Source: JACJYE01 sp964432875 | GTDB lineage: Bacteria > Bacteroidota > Bacteroidia > Chitinophagales > Saprospiraceae | DNA length: 34,604 nt | Direction of reading: 5' to 3' | Assembly: GCA_964432875.1 (NCBI GenBank) | Contig: CAYSPJ010000050.1 | Location: forward strand, 1-34,604 | Part shown: positions 16,384 to 24,773 of the stretch, piece by piece | Numbering within the stretch: the first letter of the stretch is position 1 | How the letters are laid out: the number at the start of each line of letters is the position of its first letter | The notes under the pieces: model-generated | The model's input: only the letters and a program-made list of their open reading frames with translations | Told to the model about the DNA's origin: nothing | Database searches by the model: none | Made by a program: the position numbers and the translations under genes

Positions 16384-19300
16384 CTATTGCAAGAGCAATT
16401 TAAAAAGTTTGGGTCGCTGGTTATTGATCGCTGCCAGCAGGTAGGGTTGGCCGCCGATCTGTATGCTGGTCAAATCTCTCACCTCTCCTTTAACGAAAAA
16501 GCCGCTTTCCCGGTTTTCAATACGCTCATATTGGCCCCCACCCCGGTTGAGGAGTACGTGGCCAAAGCTGGCATCGAGTTTGGAGAACTGGGGCGTAAAG
16601 CCGCTATCATTGCCCGCTAGTACGAGGTCTTTCTTGCCGTCCCCATCCAGGTCGGCACAGTAGATGCTGTTGACGCAGGAGAGTTGCACCTCCTGCGGCA
16701 GCTCGACGAGGGTAAACTGCCCATCCCCCTGGTTTAGGGCTACGGCTGTTTTGAAATAAGTGCCGAGTTTGACCTGGGCCTTTTGCATTACTTCGGGCGG
16801 GAACAAGTCCTGGATAGCTTTTTCAGCATATTCGGTATGCTTGAGATTTTGTTTTTTGAGGCTGACGATTTGATCGGTCAGCTCTTTTTTCATCGGTACG
16901 GGCATATCTTTACCACCGATGCTGCGGGTGATGATCTTCTCCATGGTACCGTTGTCATCGAAATCGTGGAGCCACAGTTTTGCGGGAGCTTCCTGGCTGC
17001 CGCTGAAGTAGAAATTTTCACCCCGGTTGCCGAGGATGAGGTCTTGCCGGCCATCCTGGTCCACATCATCAAAGGCGATGGCATACCACCAGCCGGAGTA
17101 ATCGCTCAGGTTGGTCTCCAGGCGGCGGAACAGGCCCCTGCGGATCTGGAAGATGACTGGGGCCATCCATTCGCCTACTAATACAAGCTCTTCGGTGCCG
17201 TCGCCGGTAATGTCCACCATGGCTGCATCAGTAATCATGCCAATGTATTGCAATTCCCGGGCATAAGTCTGGGTGGCATCCTTGAAATTGCCCTTGCCGT
17301 CGTTTTGGAAAAGGAAATTGCGGGGGTCTTCGCCATATTTGCCGGGCGCGCTACGGCTGAATACGAAGAGGTCCATATCGCCGTCCTGGTCGAAATCGAG
17401 CGGGATGGCCAGGGCGGTGTTCAAGCCATTGGCAGGCAGAGCGTGGGGCGTAAAGACCCCTTTTCCGTCATTGAGGTAAAGGCGGTCTTGCATAAAGCGG
17501 GAGCCAGTGGGCATTTGATTGCCGCCAGATCCGACGAAGAGGTCGAGCTTGCCGTCGCCATCGGCATCAAAAAAAGTTACCGCCGTGTCTTCATAGTTGG
17601 CATCTTGTTGGAAAGCTGGCTGCGGTGAAAGCACAAAACTGCCGCCAGGCTTTTGTAGATACAACTGCCCCGGAGAGCCAGCCGCGCCACAGAGGTATAG
17701 GTCTTCCAAGCCATCGCCATCGACGTCGCCCGTGGCGGTTTTGGGGCCTTCTCGCGATAACATCCGCATCGTGAGGCCTTCCTGGAAGAAGTCGATGAAA
17801 TCATTTTCCTGATGCGCCGCAAAAGGCGCCGGGATCTCCTGGAAAAAAGCTTGAGCGGCAGGCGTCGCATGTTGCTGCCGCCACTGCTCATAAGGCAGTT
17901 GGGGCTCCGTTTCACAATCGATGACGACTAAAGCATCTACGGGGCCGACAGCGGTGCGTACCGAGCGGCTGCGGCCCGGCCAGATGACCACTAAAGAATC
18001 TACCCGCTCTGCCGCGCCCAGGCCAAAGGTGATCCGGTATTCAATGGAAGATTGGAAGCCACGGCTGGGGATGAGCTCGGCATTCAATATCTCTTGGCCG
18101 ACATGAGCGAACACCTTGGCACCGATGGCGAAGGTGTTCTGGCCACAACCTTTCAGTTGTACTTGTAGGTAGTGGTGGGCCAGCAGCTCGTCGCTGCGGT
18201 TGCGATACACAAAAGCTTGCTGGTTGAGGTTGTTGACCACCAGGTCGAGGTCGCCATCGCCGTCCAGGTCGGCATAAGCAGCGCCGTTGGAGAAGGAAGG
18301 GGTGTCAAAGCCCGCGGCCAGACCGGCGTCTTCGAAGGTGAGGTCTTTATTGTTGCGGAAAAATTTGTTGCGCAAGGGGGTAGAGGGCATCTGGTCCAGC
18401 ACGGTCTGTATGTCCTCTTTCTTGCCGGTGAGGGCCATTTTCTGCACCACCTCGTTGGCAAAGAAGTTGATGAAGTCCTGGTCCGTCACATCCTGGTAAA
18501 TGCCGTTGCAGACATAAATATCCCGGTATCCGTCGTTATCGGCATCGAATAGCAGGGCACCCCAGCTCCAGTCAGAGGCGGCAACGCCGCTATAGTAGGC
18601 GATTTCGCTGAAGGTATTGTCCTTGTTATTGAATTGCAAGGTGTTGTGCATGTACTGGTGGTGAAAATCGCGCTGCAGCTTGAGGTAGTAGGTATTGTAG
18701 TTTTCAAAAAGCGAGGTGGTTTTCAGGCGGTAGTCATCGCTGGGCAGCATATCGGTCACGAAGATTTCAGGGTAGCCGTCGTTGTTGATGTCGGCCATAT
18801 CGGCACCCATGGAGAATGAGCTGATGCGCTCCATCCAGTTGCGGATATCCTCTTTAAAGGTGCCGTCGCCTTGGTTGAGGTAGAGGTAGTCGCGCTCAAA
18901 AAAGTCATTGGAGACATAGATATCCGGGAGGAAGTCGCCATTAACATCACCGATGGTGACGCCCAGGCCAAAGCCGATGAGGCTGCCGTAAATACCGGCT
19001 TCCTGGGTCACGTTGGTGAACTTTCCGCCATCGTTGCGCAACAGTTTGTCGCCGCCGCCTTTCAAGAAATCGCGCACGGGCCAATCCTGAGCATACAGCT
19101 CGCGCTTGTTGCTGTAGTTCAGGGTATTGACGGGCATGAAGCTGTTGTTGAGGATATAGACGTCGAGGTCGCCGTCGCCGTCGTAGTCGAAGAAGGCAGC
19201 ATGGGTGGTATAGCCGCCCTCGTTGAGCTGGTATTCGGCAGCTCTTTCGGTGAAGGTCAGGTCGCCATTATTGATGAAGAGCTCGTTCTCCTGGTCGTCG

Positions 19301-19728
19301 CCTTCTACGTAGCCGGCATTGCAGACGTAGATGTCGAGCAGGCCATCGCCGTTGAGGTCAACCATGACTACGCCGGTGCTCCAGGCCTTGCTGCCCGCCA
19401 CGCCAGCACTAGCGGTGATGTCTTCAAACTGAAAATCGCCTTTGTTTAGAAAGAGCTTGTTGGGGCCCATGTTATTGGTGAAATAGATATCGGGCAGCCC
19501 GTCGTTGTTGATATCGCCAATGGCTACTCCGCCACCGTTGTAGAAATTGCGGTAGCTGAAGATATTGAAGTCTTCATTGTTTTCGACGAAATTGACAAAG
19601 TCAATGCCAGATTCAGCACTGGATACCAGCTCAAAGAGGGTAGGAGAGGAGGGCTCTCCTGAGCGGTTGCAGCCTGAAAAGATCAGTAAGGAAAGGATAA
19701 GCGCAGAGACAGCGATTCTCATAAGCAT
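16384..19728 (-). CDS. ASPIC/UnbV and FG-GAP repeat lipoprotein (first of tandem pair)
   Basis: A 1114-residue protein starting MLMRIAV; the second ATG at 19722 is an equal alternative. The signal ends LLIFSGC, predicting lipidation. The N-terminal propeller has NGGGVAIGDINNDGLPDIYF, the sequence NMGPNKLFLN shared exactly with its neighbour, DLNGDGLLD and DYDGDGDLD. The ASPIC/UnbV domain is at about 515-595 (FAIGAKVFAHVGQE, SRGFQSSIEYRITFGLG, VDSLVVIWPG). A second repeat block follows with DVDGDGLED, DADGDGKLD, DFDQDGDMD and DLDGDGKKD. I count 13 DxDxDG-like loops. It is first in a probable three-gene lipoprotein operon and lies 168 bases after the susD-like gene, with a terminator and a promoter-like box between. 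Confidence 0.88.
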   Translation of the reverse strand: MLMRIAVSALILSLLIFSGCNRSGEPSSPTLFELVSSAESGIDFVNFVENNEDFNIFSYRNFYNGGGVAIGDINNDGLPDIYFTNNMGPNKLFLNKGDFQFEDITASAGVAGSKAWSTGVVMVDLNGDGLLDIYVCNAGYVEGDDQENELFINNGDLTFTERAAEYQLNEGGYTTHAAFFDYDGDGDLDVYILNNSFMPVNTLNYSNKRELYAQDWPVRDFLKGGGDKLLRNDGGKFTNVTQEAGIYGSLIGFGLGVTIGDVNGDFLPDIYVSNDFFERDYLYLNQGDGTFKEDIRNWMERISSFSMGADMADINNDGYPEIFVTDMLPSDDYRLKTTSLFENYNTYYLKLQRDFHHQYMHNTLQFNNKDNTFSEIAYYSGVAASDWSWGALLFDADNDGYRDIYVCNGIYQDVTDQDFINFFANEVVQKMALTGKKEDIQTVLDQMPSTPLRNKFFRNNKDLTFEDAGLAAGFDTPSFSNGAAYADLDGDGDLDLVVNNLNQQAFVYRNRSDELLAHHYLQVQLKGCGQNTFAIGAKVFAHVGQEILNAELIPSRGFQSSIEYRITFGLGAAERVDSLVVIWPGRSRSVRTAVGPVDALVVIDCETEPQLPYEQWRQQHATPAAQAFFQEIPAPFAAHQENDFIDFFQEGLTMRMLSREGPKTATGDVDGDGLEDLYLCGAAGSPGQLYLQKPGGSFVLSPQPAFQQDANYEDTAVTFFDADGDGKLDLFVGSGGNQMPTGSRFMQDRLYLNDGKGVFTPHALPANGLNTALAIPLDFDQDGDMDLFVFSRSAPGKYGEDPRNFLFQNDGKGNFKDATQTYARELQYIGMITDAAMVDITGDGTEELVLVGEWMAPVIFQIRRGLFRRLETNLSDYSGWWYAIAFDDVDQDGRQDLILGNRGENFYFSGSQEAPAKLWLHDFDDNGTMEKIITRSIGGKDMPVPMKKELTDQIVSLKKQNLKHTEYAEKAIQDLFPPEVMQKAQVKLGTYFKTAVALNQGDGQFTLVELPQEVQLSCVNSIYCADLDGDGKKDLVLAGNDSGFTPQFSKLDASFGHVLLNRGGGQYERIENRESGFFVKGEVRDLTSIQIGGQPYLLAAINNQRPKLFKLLLQ

Positions 19729-19738
19729 GATTTACGGG

Positions 19739-19746
19739 CAAAGATA
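19739..19746 (-). promoter_or_regulatory. Promoter -7 box candidate for the ASPIC operon
   Basis: Minus-strand TATCTTTG fits TAnnTTTG and ends 10 bases before the ATG at 19728, implying a leader of only a few bases. It lies just downstream of the SusC/SusD terminator, which fits a separate transcription start. No -33 TTTG at good spacing was found. Confidence 0.45.
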
Positions 19747-19802
19747 AGCAATTTAACTGCTTTTGTATTCTCCATGCCTGCCAGTTTGCCTGGCAGCGGC
19801 AC

Positions 19803-19841
19803 TAAAAAAGGCAGGCCGCTCATTTGTAGAGCGGCCTGCCT
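19803..19841 (-). terminator. Rho-independent terminator after the susD-like gene
   Basis: Reading the minus strand, AGGCAGGCCGCTC (19841-19829) pairs perfectly with GAGCGGCCTGCCT (19821-19809) around a seven-base loop, followed immediately by a run of T (19808-19804). It lies 56 bases after the susD-like stop. It is the best terminator in the window and separates SusCD from the ASPIC genes. Confidence 0.85.
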
Positions 19842-19896
19842 GGAAGTCGTTTAAAGAAGGCAGTCAGCCAAAATAGGCGGCAGCCATCTTGTAGTC

Positions 19897-21417
19897 TTAG
19901 TTATACCCCGGGTTCTGCTCCAGGTTCGGGTTTACGGCCAAAGCTGGGTTGGGGATGGGGAAAAGCAGCCTTTCCTGACCGGAAACTGGCTTTTCGTTGT
20001 AAGCGCTGAGGAACTTGCCGAAGCGGATCAAATCCTGGCGGCGGTGGCCTTCCCAGTAGAGCTCGAAGCCGCGCTCGTCCAGGAGGTTATCCAGCGTCAG
20101 GCTGCCCAATGCGGCTACGCCGCGCTTCTGGCGCAGCTCGTTGACGATGGTGCGGGCAGCACCCTCATTACCACTGCGCAGCAGCGCTTCGGCCTTCATC
20201 AGCAGCACGTCGGCATAGCGATAGAAGACGTAGTCATTGTTGACATTATCGCCGCTGTTGTAGTCGATCGGATACTTGATGACGCGCACCCCGGTGATTT
20301 CCAGGTTGTTGCCAGTTTCGATTAGTTTGACTTCTCTGGTGAAAGCCAGCGGGTTGTCCCGGCGGTCTTTCAAGGGGGTGCCATTCTGGTCGAATTGCTG
20401 GCCTTCCAGCAGGCCTACGCGGATACCGCCTACTTCAGTCTGGCCAGCATACTCGCCACCACGGCGCGGATCGGCCGGGTCGAACTTGTCGTAGAAATCA
20501 GCGATGGTCGTAAAGCCGTTCCAGCCCGAGGGGTTCTGGTTGTAGTGGAGGGTAGCGAACCAACGCGAGCGGACGTTACCGCTGGAAATACCGCCTTGGT
20601 TTAAGTTGGTAAAGATGTTCTCCGTAGAGATTTGGTCGTTGTTCGGTGCGAAGTTGTCAAACATATTGTCTGCCAACTGGTACTTGCCACTGTTGATGAT
20701 CTGATCAGCCAGCTCGATGACGCGGGTCATGTCGGCAGCATCAAACTTCGGGTTAGCGCGGTCGGCGAAAGTACCCTTGTTGAGGTGCGCTTTCATGAGC
20801 AGCACGCGGGCTGCGTCTTTGTTGGCTAGATAAGTTGGTCCATCGGGCAGGTCGCCAAGGATGGCATTGACTTCGCTGATGACGAAATCAATCGCCTCAT
20901 CCCCTTTCAGTACGCGGGGTGCTTCTAATAGGCTTTCACCCACTTCGCGGAAGGGCACTTGGTTCCAGCCGTCCGCAACGGTGAAGACTACAAAGGCCCG
21001 GACAAAGCGTGCTTCAGCAGCTTGAGATGCAGAAGGATTAAATGCGAGCACATTAGTGGAATTGAATACCACGCGCAACAATTCAGAGAACGTATCTCCT
21101 AGGAACGCGTGGTCAGCATCCCAGGTGTGGTTGTGCAGTACGCGCCATACGCCGTTGTCGTCCCAGTCGGGCCCACGAGTTGGGCCAATCACCTCATCAG
21201 AGGTGTGCTCCTGGGCCGCCCAAAAGCGGGACTGATCCTGGTAAGGGTTGCGCAGACCTTCATAGACTGCCTGGAGCAGGGCGCTTACGTCGGCCCGCTC
21301 ATTGATGATTTTTTGGGCTTGTTCGCCAGTCAAATCCTGACGGAGTTCCTCCTCCAGGTCTGAACAGGCAAAGACCCCAAATGAAAGGAGTACAAGTGCT
21401 ATTTTTTGAATTTTCAT
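19897..21417 (-). CDS. SusD/RagB-family nutrient-binding lipoprotein
   Basis: A 506-residue lipoprotein. The signal ends GVFAC and Cys18 is followed by SDLEEEL, an acidic stretch like the surface-export signal of Bacteroidota lipoproteins. It has the SusD TPR-like N-terminal half (LLQAVYEGLRNPYQDQSRFW, AEARFVRAFVVFTVADGWNQVPF) and the C-terminal signature region (YPIDYNSGDNVNNDYVFYRY then ADVLLMKAEALLRSGNEGA, RGFELYWEGHRRQDLIRFGKF). The family forms the lid over a SusC-type transporter and binds glycans or peptides at the cell surface. It starts 21 bases after the susC-like gene and ends in a terminator. Substrate cannot be read from the sequence; no glycoside hydrolase lies nearby. Confidence 0.95.
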   Translation of the reverse strand: MKIQKIALVLLSFGVFACSDLEEELRQDLTGEQAQKIINERADVSALLQAVYEGLRNPYQDQSRFWAAQEHTSDEVIGPTRGPDWDDNGVWRVLHNHTWDADHAFLGDTFSELLRVVFNSTNVLAFNPSASQAAEARFVRAFVVFTVADGWNQVPFREVGESLLEAPRVLKGDEAIDFVISEVNAILGDLPDGPTYLANKDAARVLLMKAHLNKGTFADRANPKFDAADMTRVIELADQIINSGKYQLADNMFDNFAPNNDQISTENIFTNLNQGGISSGNVRSRWFATLHYNQNPSGWNGFTTIADFYDKFDPADPRRGGEYAGQTEVGGIRVGLLEGQQFDQNGTPLKDRRDNPLAFTREVKLIETGNNLEITGVRVIKYPIDYNSGDNVNNDYVFYRYADVLLMKAEALLRSGNEGAARTIVNELRQKRGVAALGSLTLDNLLDERGFELYWEGHRRQDLIRFGKFLSAYNEKPVSGQERLLFPIPNPALAVNPNLEQNPGYN

Positions 21418-21438
21418 AATGGAAACGCTTTATGTCAG

Positions 21439-24396
21439 TTAAAAGGAAAAGTTTACACCAAAGAGGATCGTCCTGGCGGAAGGATACGGAGTGTACTCGA
21501 TACCAGCCGAAGGTACGCCATCTCTTGTATTCACTGTGTTTACTTCAGGGTCAAAACCGGTGAACTTAGTGAACACCAGCAAGTTTTGCCCCGTCAGGAA
21601 CAATCTTACGTTTCTGACGTTGTTGCCGATATTGCCCAGGTCATAAGATACTGTGGCATTGGCCAACTTCAGATAATCGCCCTCTTCCAGGTAACGGGAG
21701 GAGGGTTTGATGGAGTTAGCGATGCTTTCGCGAACCCCGCTGCCAACCAAGCTGGCATCAATATTCCTGCTACCCAGGTTACCAATGGGTAACACCGTAT
21801 TGGCCGTATTGTTGTAAAGTTGGTAGCCCATTGCGCCGTTAAAGTTCAGCACGAAACTAAATTTATCCACATTGAGGGTAGTGTAGATGCCGAGCAGCAC
21901 GTCCGGGTTGGGGTCGCCGAGGTGGAAGAGGGTGTTGCCACCGTCCGTCAAGTCGTCGAAGCCTTGGTCATCCAGGCCATTCCACTCTCTGAGATAGAAG
22001 GAGTTAAGCGGCTGGCCATTTTCCAGGCGCTGCGAAGTCGCATTGGAAATACCTTGCCCGAAGAGCGTACCCGTAAGTACCGATGGGCCGTTGTACTCTC
22101 TCAACTCATTGGTCAGGAAGGCGGCATTTGCGCCAACCGACCAGGACAGCTTCTGATTCTCGATGATGAAAGCATTAAGAGCTATCTCAACACCGGAATT
22201 GATTACCTGTCCTGGCAAATTGACCCAATAACGTACAGCAGGGGCTGGGTCAATAGCTTGGAAGTTAAATAAAAGATTCTCATCTGTACGAGTGAAGTAT
22301 TCAACCGAACCGGAAAGTTTGTAGTCGAACAACGCGAAGTCAATGCCGGCATTAATGGTGGAAGAAGTTTCCCACTGCAGGTTAGGGTTGGCGACGTTAT
22401 TGAGGAAAAGGGTGCCATTATTTCCCAAAGTATAGCGCTCTTGGGCGGCACCAGCCGGGAATTCCTGGTTGCCGGTCTGGCCCCAGCCTGCACGCAGCTT
22501 CAGTTGGTCAAACAAGCCGCCAGACATGAAGTCTTCGCTGCTCAGGTTCCAAGCTGCTGCAAAGGAGGGGAAAACGCCATATCTGTTGTTTTCGCCAAAC
22601 TTGCTGGAGCCGTCTGCGCGAACAGTAGCCGTAAACAGATACTTGTTGCGGATGTTGAAATTGGCGCGGGCGAAATAAGACTGCAGCTCGGCGATCGGGT
22701 CGGCAAACGAGCCAATGCCCCGGCTGTTGGGCGTCGAGTTCTGAATGGCATTGGTGAAGTCGATGTCATCAGAAATAAAGTCAAAGCCAGTCATGTTGAA
22801 GCCCTTGCTGTCAAATTTCTGGTATTCGTAGCCCACCAGCGCATTGAGGCTGATAGCCGAAGACAGGGCTTTGTTGTAGTTCAGGGTGTGCGTGAATTGC
22901 TGAGTCGTCAGCGTATTGCTGGCGATGTTCGCCCAGCCGCGGCCTTCGATATTCTGTACGTTGATGAAGGATTTGACCTGCCCGCGGCGGATACCTACAC
23001 CATGGTTGATGCTATACAGGAAGCGATACTCCAAGCCATCGGCGATTTTGAATGAGGGCGAGATGCTACCCAGGATCGCAGTCAGGTTGGCGTTGTCATC
23101 ATAAGCTTCCAACATGCCCAGTGGGTTGATGGTGGTGCCGCCCAAGTCGATATCTATCGATCCGTCAGGCTTGCGCAGCGGGCGGGTGGGGTTCCACTGC
23201 AGCGCCTGGCCAATAAGGCTGCCGGTGAAGCCGGCGCTGGTTGTAATTGGCGCGATATTTTCCGTGATTTGCGAAGCCAAAAGGTTGAAGTCAACGCTTA
23301 AGCGCTTGCTGTTGAGGAATTTGTAGGTGCCATTGATGCTTCCGGTGTATTTCTTCAGCCCACTCTCCTTGACGATGCCCTGCTGGTCGAGGTAACCGGC
23401 CGAGATGCGGTAGCTGCCATTGTCGCTGCCCCCGCTGATCGAGATGTTGTGGTTGTGGGTGATGCCGGTCTGCAGGATTTCGTCCATGGCATCCACATTG
23501 CCGCCAAAATCGCCACCAGTCAGGCCATAATCTTGTAAAGCCTGGCGGTATTCATCGCCGTCCAAAACTTCGTACTTCTTCAGGATGCTGCTGGTACCGA
23601 CCGAGGTGTTGAAGTCGATGCGTGGGTCGCCGCTTTTGCCGCGCTTGGTGGTGATGATCACTACGCCATTGGCACCTCTGGAGCCATAGATAGCAGTAGC
23701 CGAAGCATCCTTCAGGACATCGATGGAGGCGATGTCATTCGGGTTGATGAAGTTCAGCGGGTTGCCGCCCGGGGTGTTGCCAAGGTCCGTGCCAGACTGG
23801 CCGGGGCGGGCAGTACGCCCATCGAGGGGGATCCCGTCTACTACGAACAGCGGCTGGTTGCCGGCGCGTACCGAAGAACTACCCCGGATACGGATGGTGG
23901 ACTCGCCCCCAGGCTGGCCGCTGTTGTTCAGGATCTGAACACCCGCTACCTTGCCCTGGATCAGCTGATCAGGCGCTACAAATACACCTTTGTTGAAATC
24001 CTCTTCCTTCACCGAGCCTACTGAGCCGGTCAAGTCAGACTTTTTTACGGTACCGTAGCCCACGACGACGACTTCGTCCAACAACTTACCCACCGAAAGG
24101 GAGAGGTTGATTACGGACTGGTTGCCGATCTCCACCCGCTCGGAGGAGTAGCCGGTGTAGGAGAATTCCAGGGTTGTGGACCCTGCAGGAACGTTAATAC
24201 TGTAGTTCCCATCAAAATCAGTGATGGTGCCGGAGCTGGTGCCTACTACCAGGACGTTAGCCCCGATGAGCGTCTCGCCGGTTTGAGCATCCGTCACGGT
24301 GCCCGTGACGGTACGCTGCGCATAGGCAAAGTTGCTCAGGGCGAGCACTGCCAGTACCAGTAGCAGTTTGGTCACATAGTCAACTTTAAGTTTCAT
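21439..24396 (-). CDS. SusC/RagA-family TonB-linked outer-membrane transporter
   Basis: A 985-residue protein with a signal peptide (about 1-26, ending NFAYAQ). A carboxypeptidase-regulatory-like domain follows (about 28-105: VTGTVTDAQTGETLIGANV). Then comes a TonB-box-like stretch and plug beginning LLDEVVVVGYGTVKKSDLTG, with RIRGSSSVRAGNQPLFVVDG and ASATAIYGSRGANGVVIITT. The rest is a beta-barrel ending in phenylalanine (RTILFGVNFSF). There is no STN signalling domain, and no ECF sigma/anti-sigma pair is adjacent, so it is not obviously of the sigma-regulated kind. It pairs with the susD-like gene 21 bases downstream to make an energised uptake complex. The 985-residue length is typical of the peptide/small-glycan size class. 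Confidence 0.95.
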   Translation of the reverse strand: MKLKVDYVTKLLLVLAVLALSNFAYAQRTVTGTVTDAQTGETLIGANVLVVGTSSGTITDFDGNYSINVPAGSTTLEFSYTGYSSERVEIGNQSVINLSLSVGKLLDEVVVVGYGTVKKSDLTGSVGSVKEEDFNKGVFVAPDQLIQGKVAGVQILNNSGQPGGESTIRIRGSSSVRAGNQPLFVVDGIPLDGRTARPGQSGTDLGNTPGGNPLNFINPNDIASIDVLKDASATAIYGSRGANGVVIITTKRGKSGDPRIDFNTSVGTSSILKKYEVLDGDEYRQALQDYGLTGGDFGGNVDAMDEILQTGITHNHNISISGGSDNGSYRISAGYLDQQGIVKESGLKKYTGSINGTYKFLNSKRLSVDFNLLASQITENIAPITTSAGFTGSLIGQALQWNPTRPLRKPDGSIDIDLGGTTINPLGMLEAYDDNANLTAILGSISPSFKIADGLEYRFLYSINHGVGIRRGQVKSFINVQNIEGRGWANIASNTLTTQQFTHTLNYNKALSSAISLNALVGYEYQKFDSKGFNMTGFDFISDDIDFTNAIQNSTPNSRGIGSFADPIAELQSYFARANFNIRNKYLFTATVRADGSSKFGENNRYGVFPSFAAAWNLSSEDFMSGGLFDQLKLRAGWGQTGNQEFPAGAAQERYTLGNNGTLFLNNVANPNLQWETSSTINAGIDFALFDYKLSGSVEYFTRTDENLLFNFQAIDPAPAVRYWVNLPGQVINSGVEIALNAFIIENQKLSWSVGANAAFLTNELREYNGPSVLTGTLFGQGISNATSQRLENGQPLNSFYLREWNGLDDQGFDDLTDGGNTLFHLGDPNPDVLLGIYTTLNVDKFSFVLNFNGAMGYQLYNNTANTVLPIGNLGSRNIDASLVGSGVRESIANSIKPSSRYLEEGDYLKLANATVSYDLGNIGNNVRNVRLFLTGQNLLVFTKFTGFDPEVNTVNTRDGVPSAGIEYTPYPSARTILFGVNFSF

Positions 24397-24557
24397 ACAC
24401 TACTTTAGGTTTGGTTAAAAAAAATCAACGTCAAAAAAAAATTCCACACGCTAGACATGCAAAGGGCAAGCCTTTACGAGGGTTTTCGTTCAGTATCATG
24501 GGATATTTCCGTTTGTGTTATTTGAGGAGGCTAGTCATAAAAGCCGCTTGAACAATG

Positions 24558-24584
24558 CATTAGGGCTTTTTTTTTGCCCTAATG
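24558..24584. repeat. Hairpin with a T9 loop
   Basis: CATTAGGGC (24558-24566) pairs perfectly with GCCCTAATG (24576-24584). The loop is exactly nine T on the plus strand, nine A on the minus strand. No T-run follows the stem, so it is not a standard terminator. It lies in the shared upstream region of the susC-like and protease genes. Confidence 0.6.
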
Positions 24585-24615
24585 GTGTGTTCTTTACACT
24601 AACTAAAGCGTAAAG

Positions 24616-24633
24616 CTCACAAATATGTGTGAG
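24616..24633. promoter_or_regulatory. 18-base palindrome, possible operator
   Basis: CTCACA (24616-24621) and TGTGAG (24628-24633) form a perfect inverted repeat around AATATG. The half-sites are in the opposite order to a CRP site (TGTGA-N6-TCACA), so CRP is not implied. Location upstream of two divergent genes suggests an operator for an unknown regulator. Confidence 0.3.
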
Positions 24634-24773
24634 AAAACCAAAAAATATGACTCGGATTTTTTTGCATAATAAGTGAGCCAAATAATGTTAGGATTAGTGT
24701 AAGCCTGATTACCTTGGAGAAACGATATAGAGCTGGCGAGTGCTGCCAGCTGATTAAAAAAAAGAAAACGGCC

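Larger units (their letters stand above)
24397..24773. other. Divergent intergenic region between susC-like and protease genes
   Basis: This 377-base AT-rich gap should hold the promoters of both divergent genes. It contains two poly-A tracts near the susC side, a hairpin with a nine-T loop (24558-24584), an 18-base palindrome (24616-24633) and a small stem AGCTGGC/GCCAGCT (24731-24737 with 24745-24751) just before the protease start. A sequence TACCTTGG at 24710-24717 is a weak -7-like box for the protease. I see no gene and no RNA gene. Confidence 0.6.

Noticed and set aside
24498..24551. Possible 17-codon peptide in the susC/protease gap
   Set aside because: Too short, no ribosome binding site and no conserved feature.
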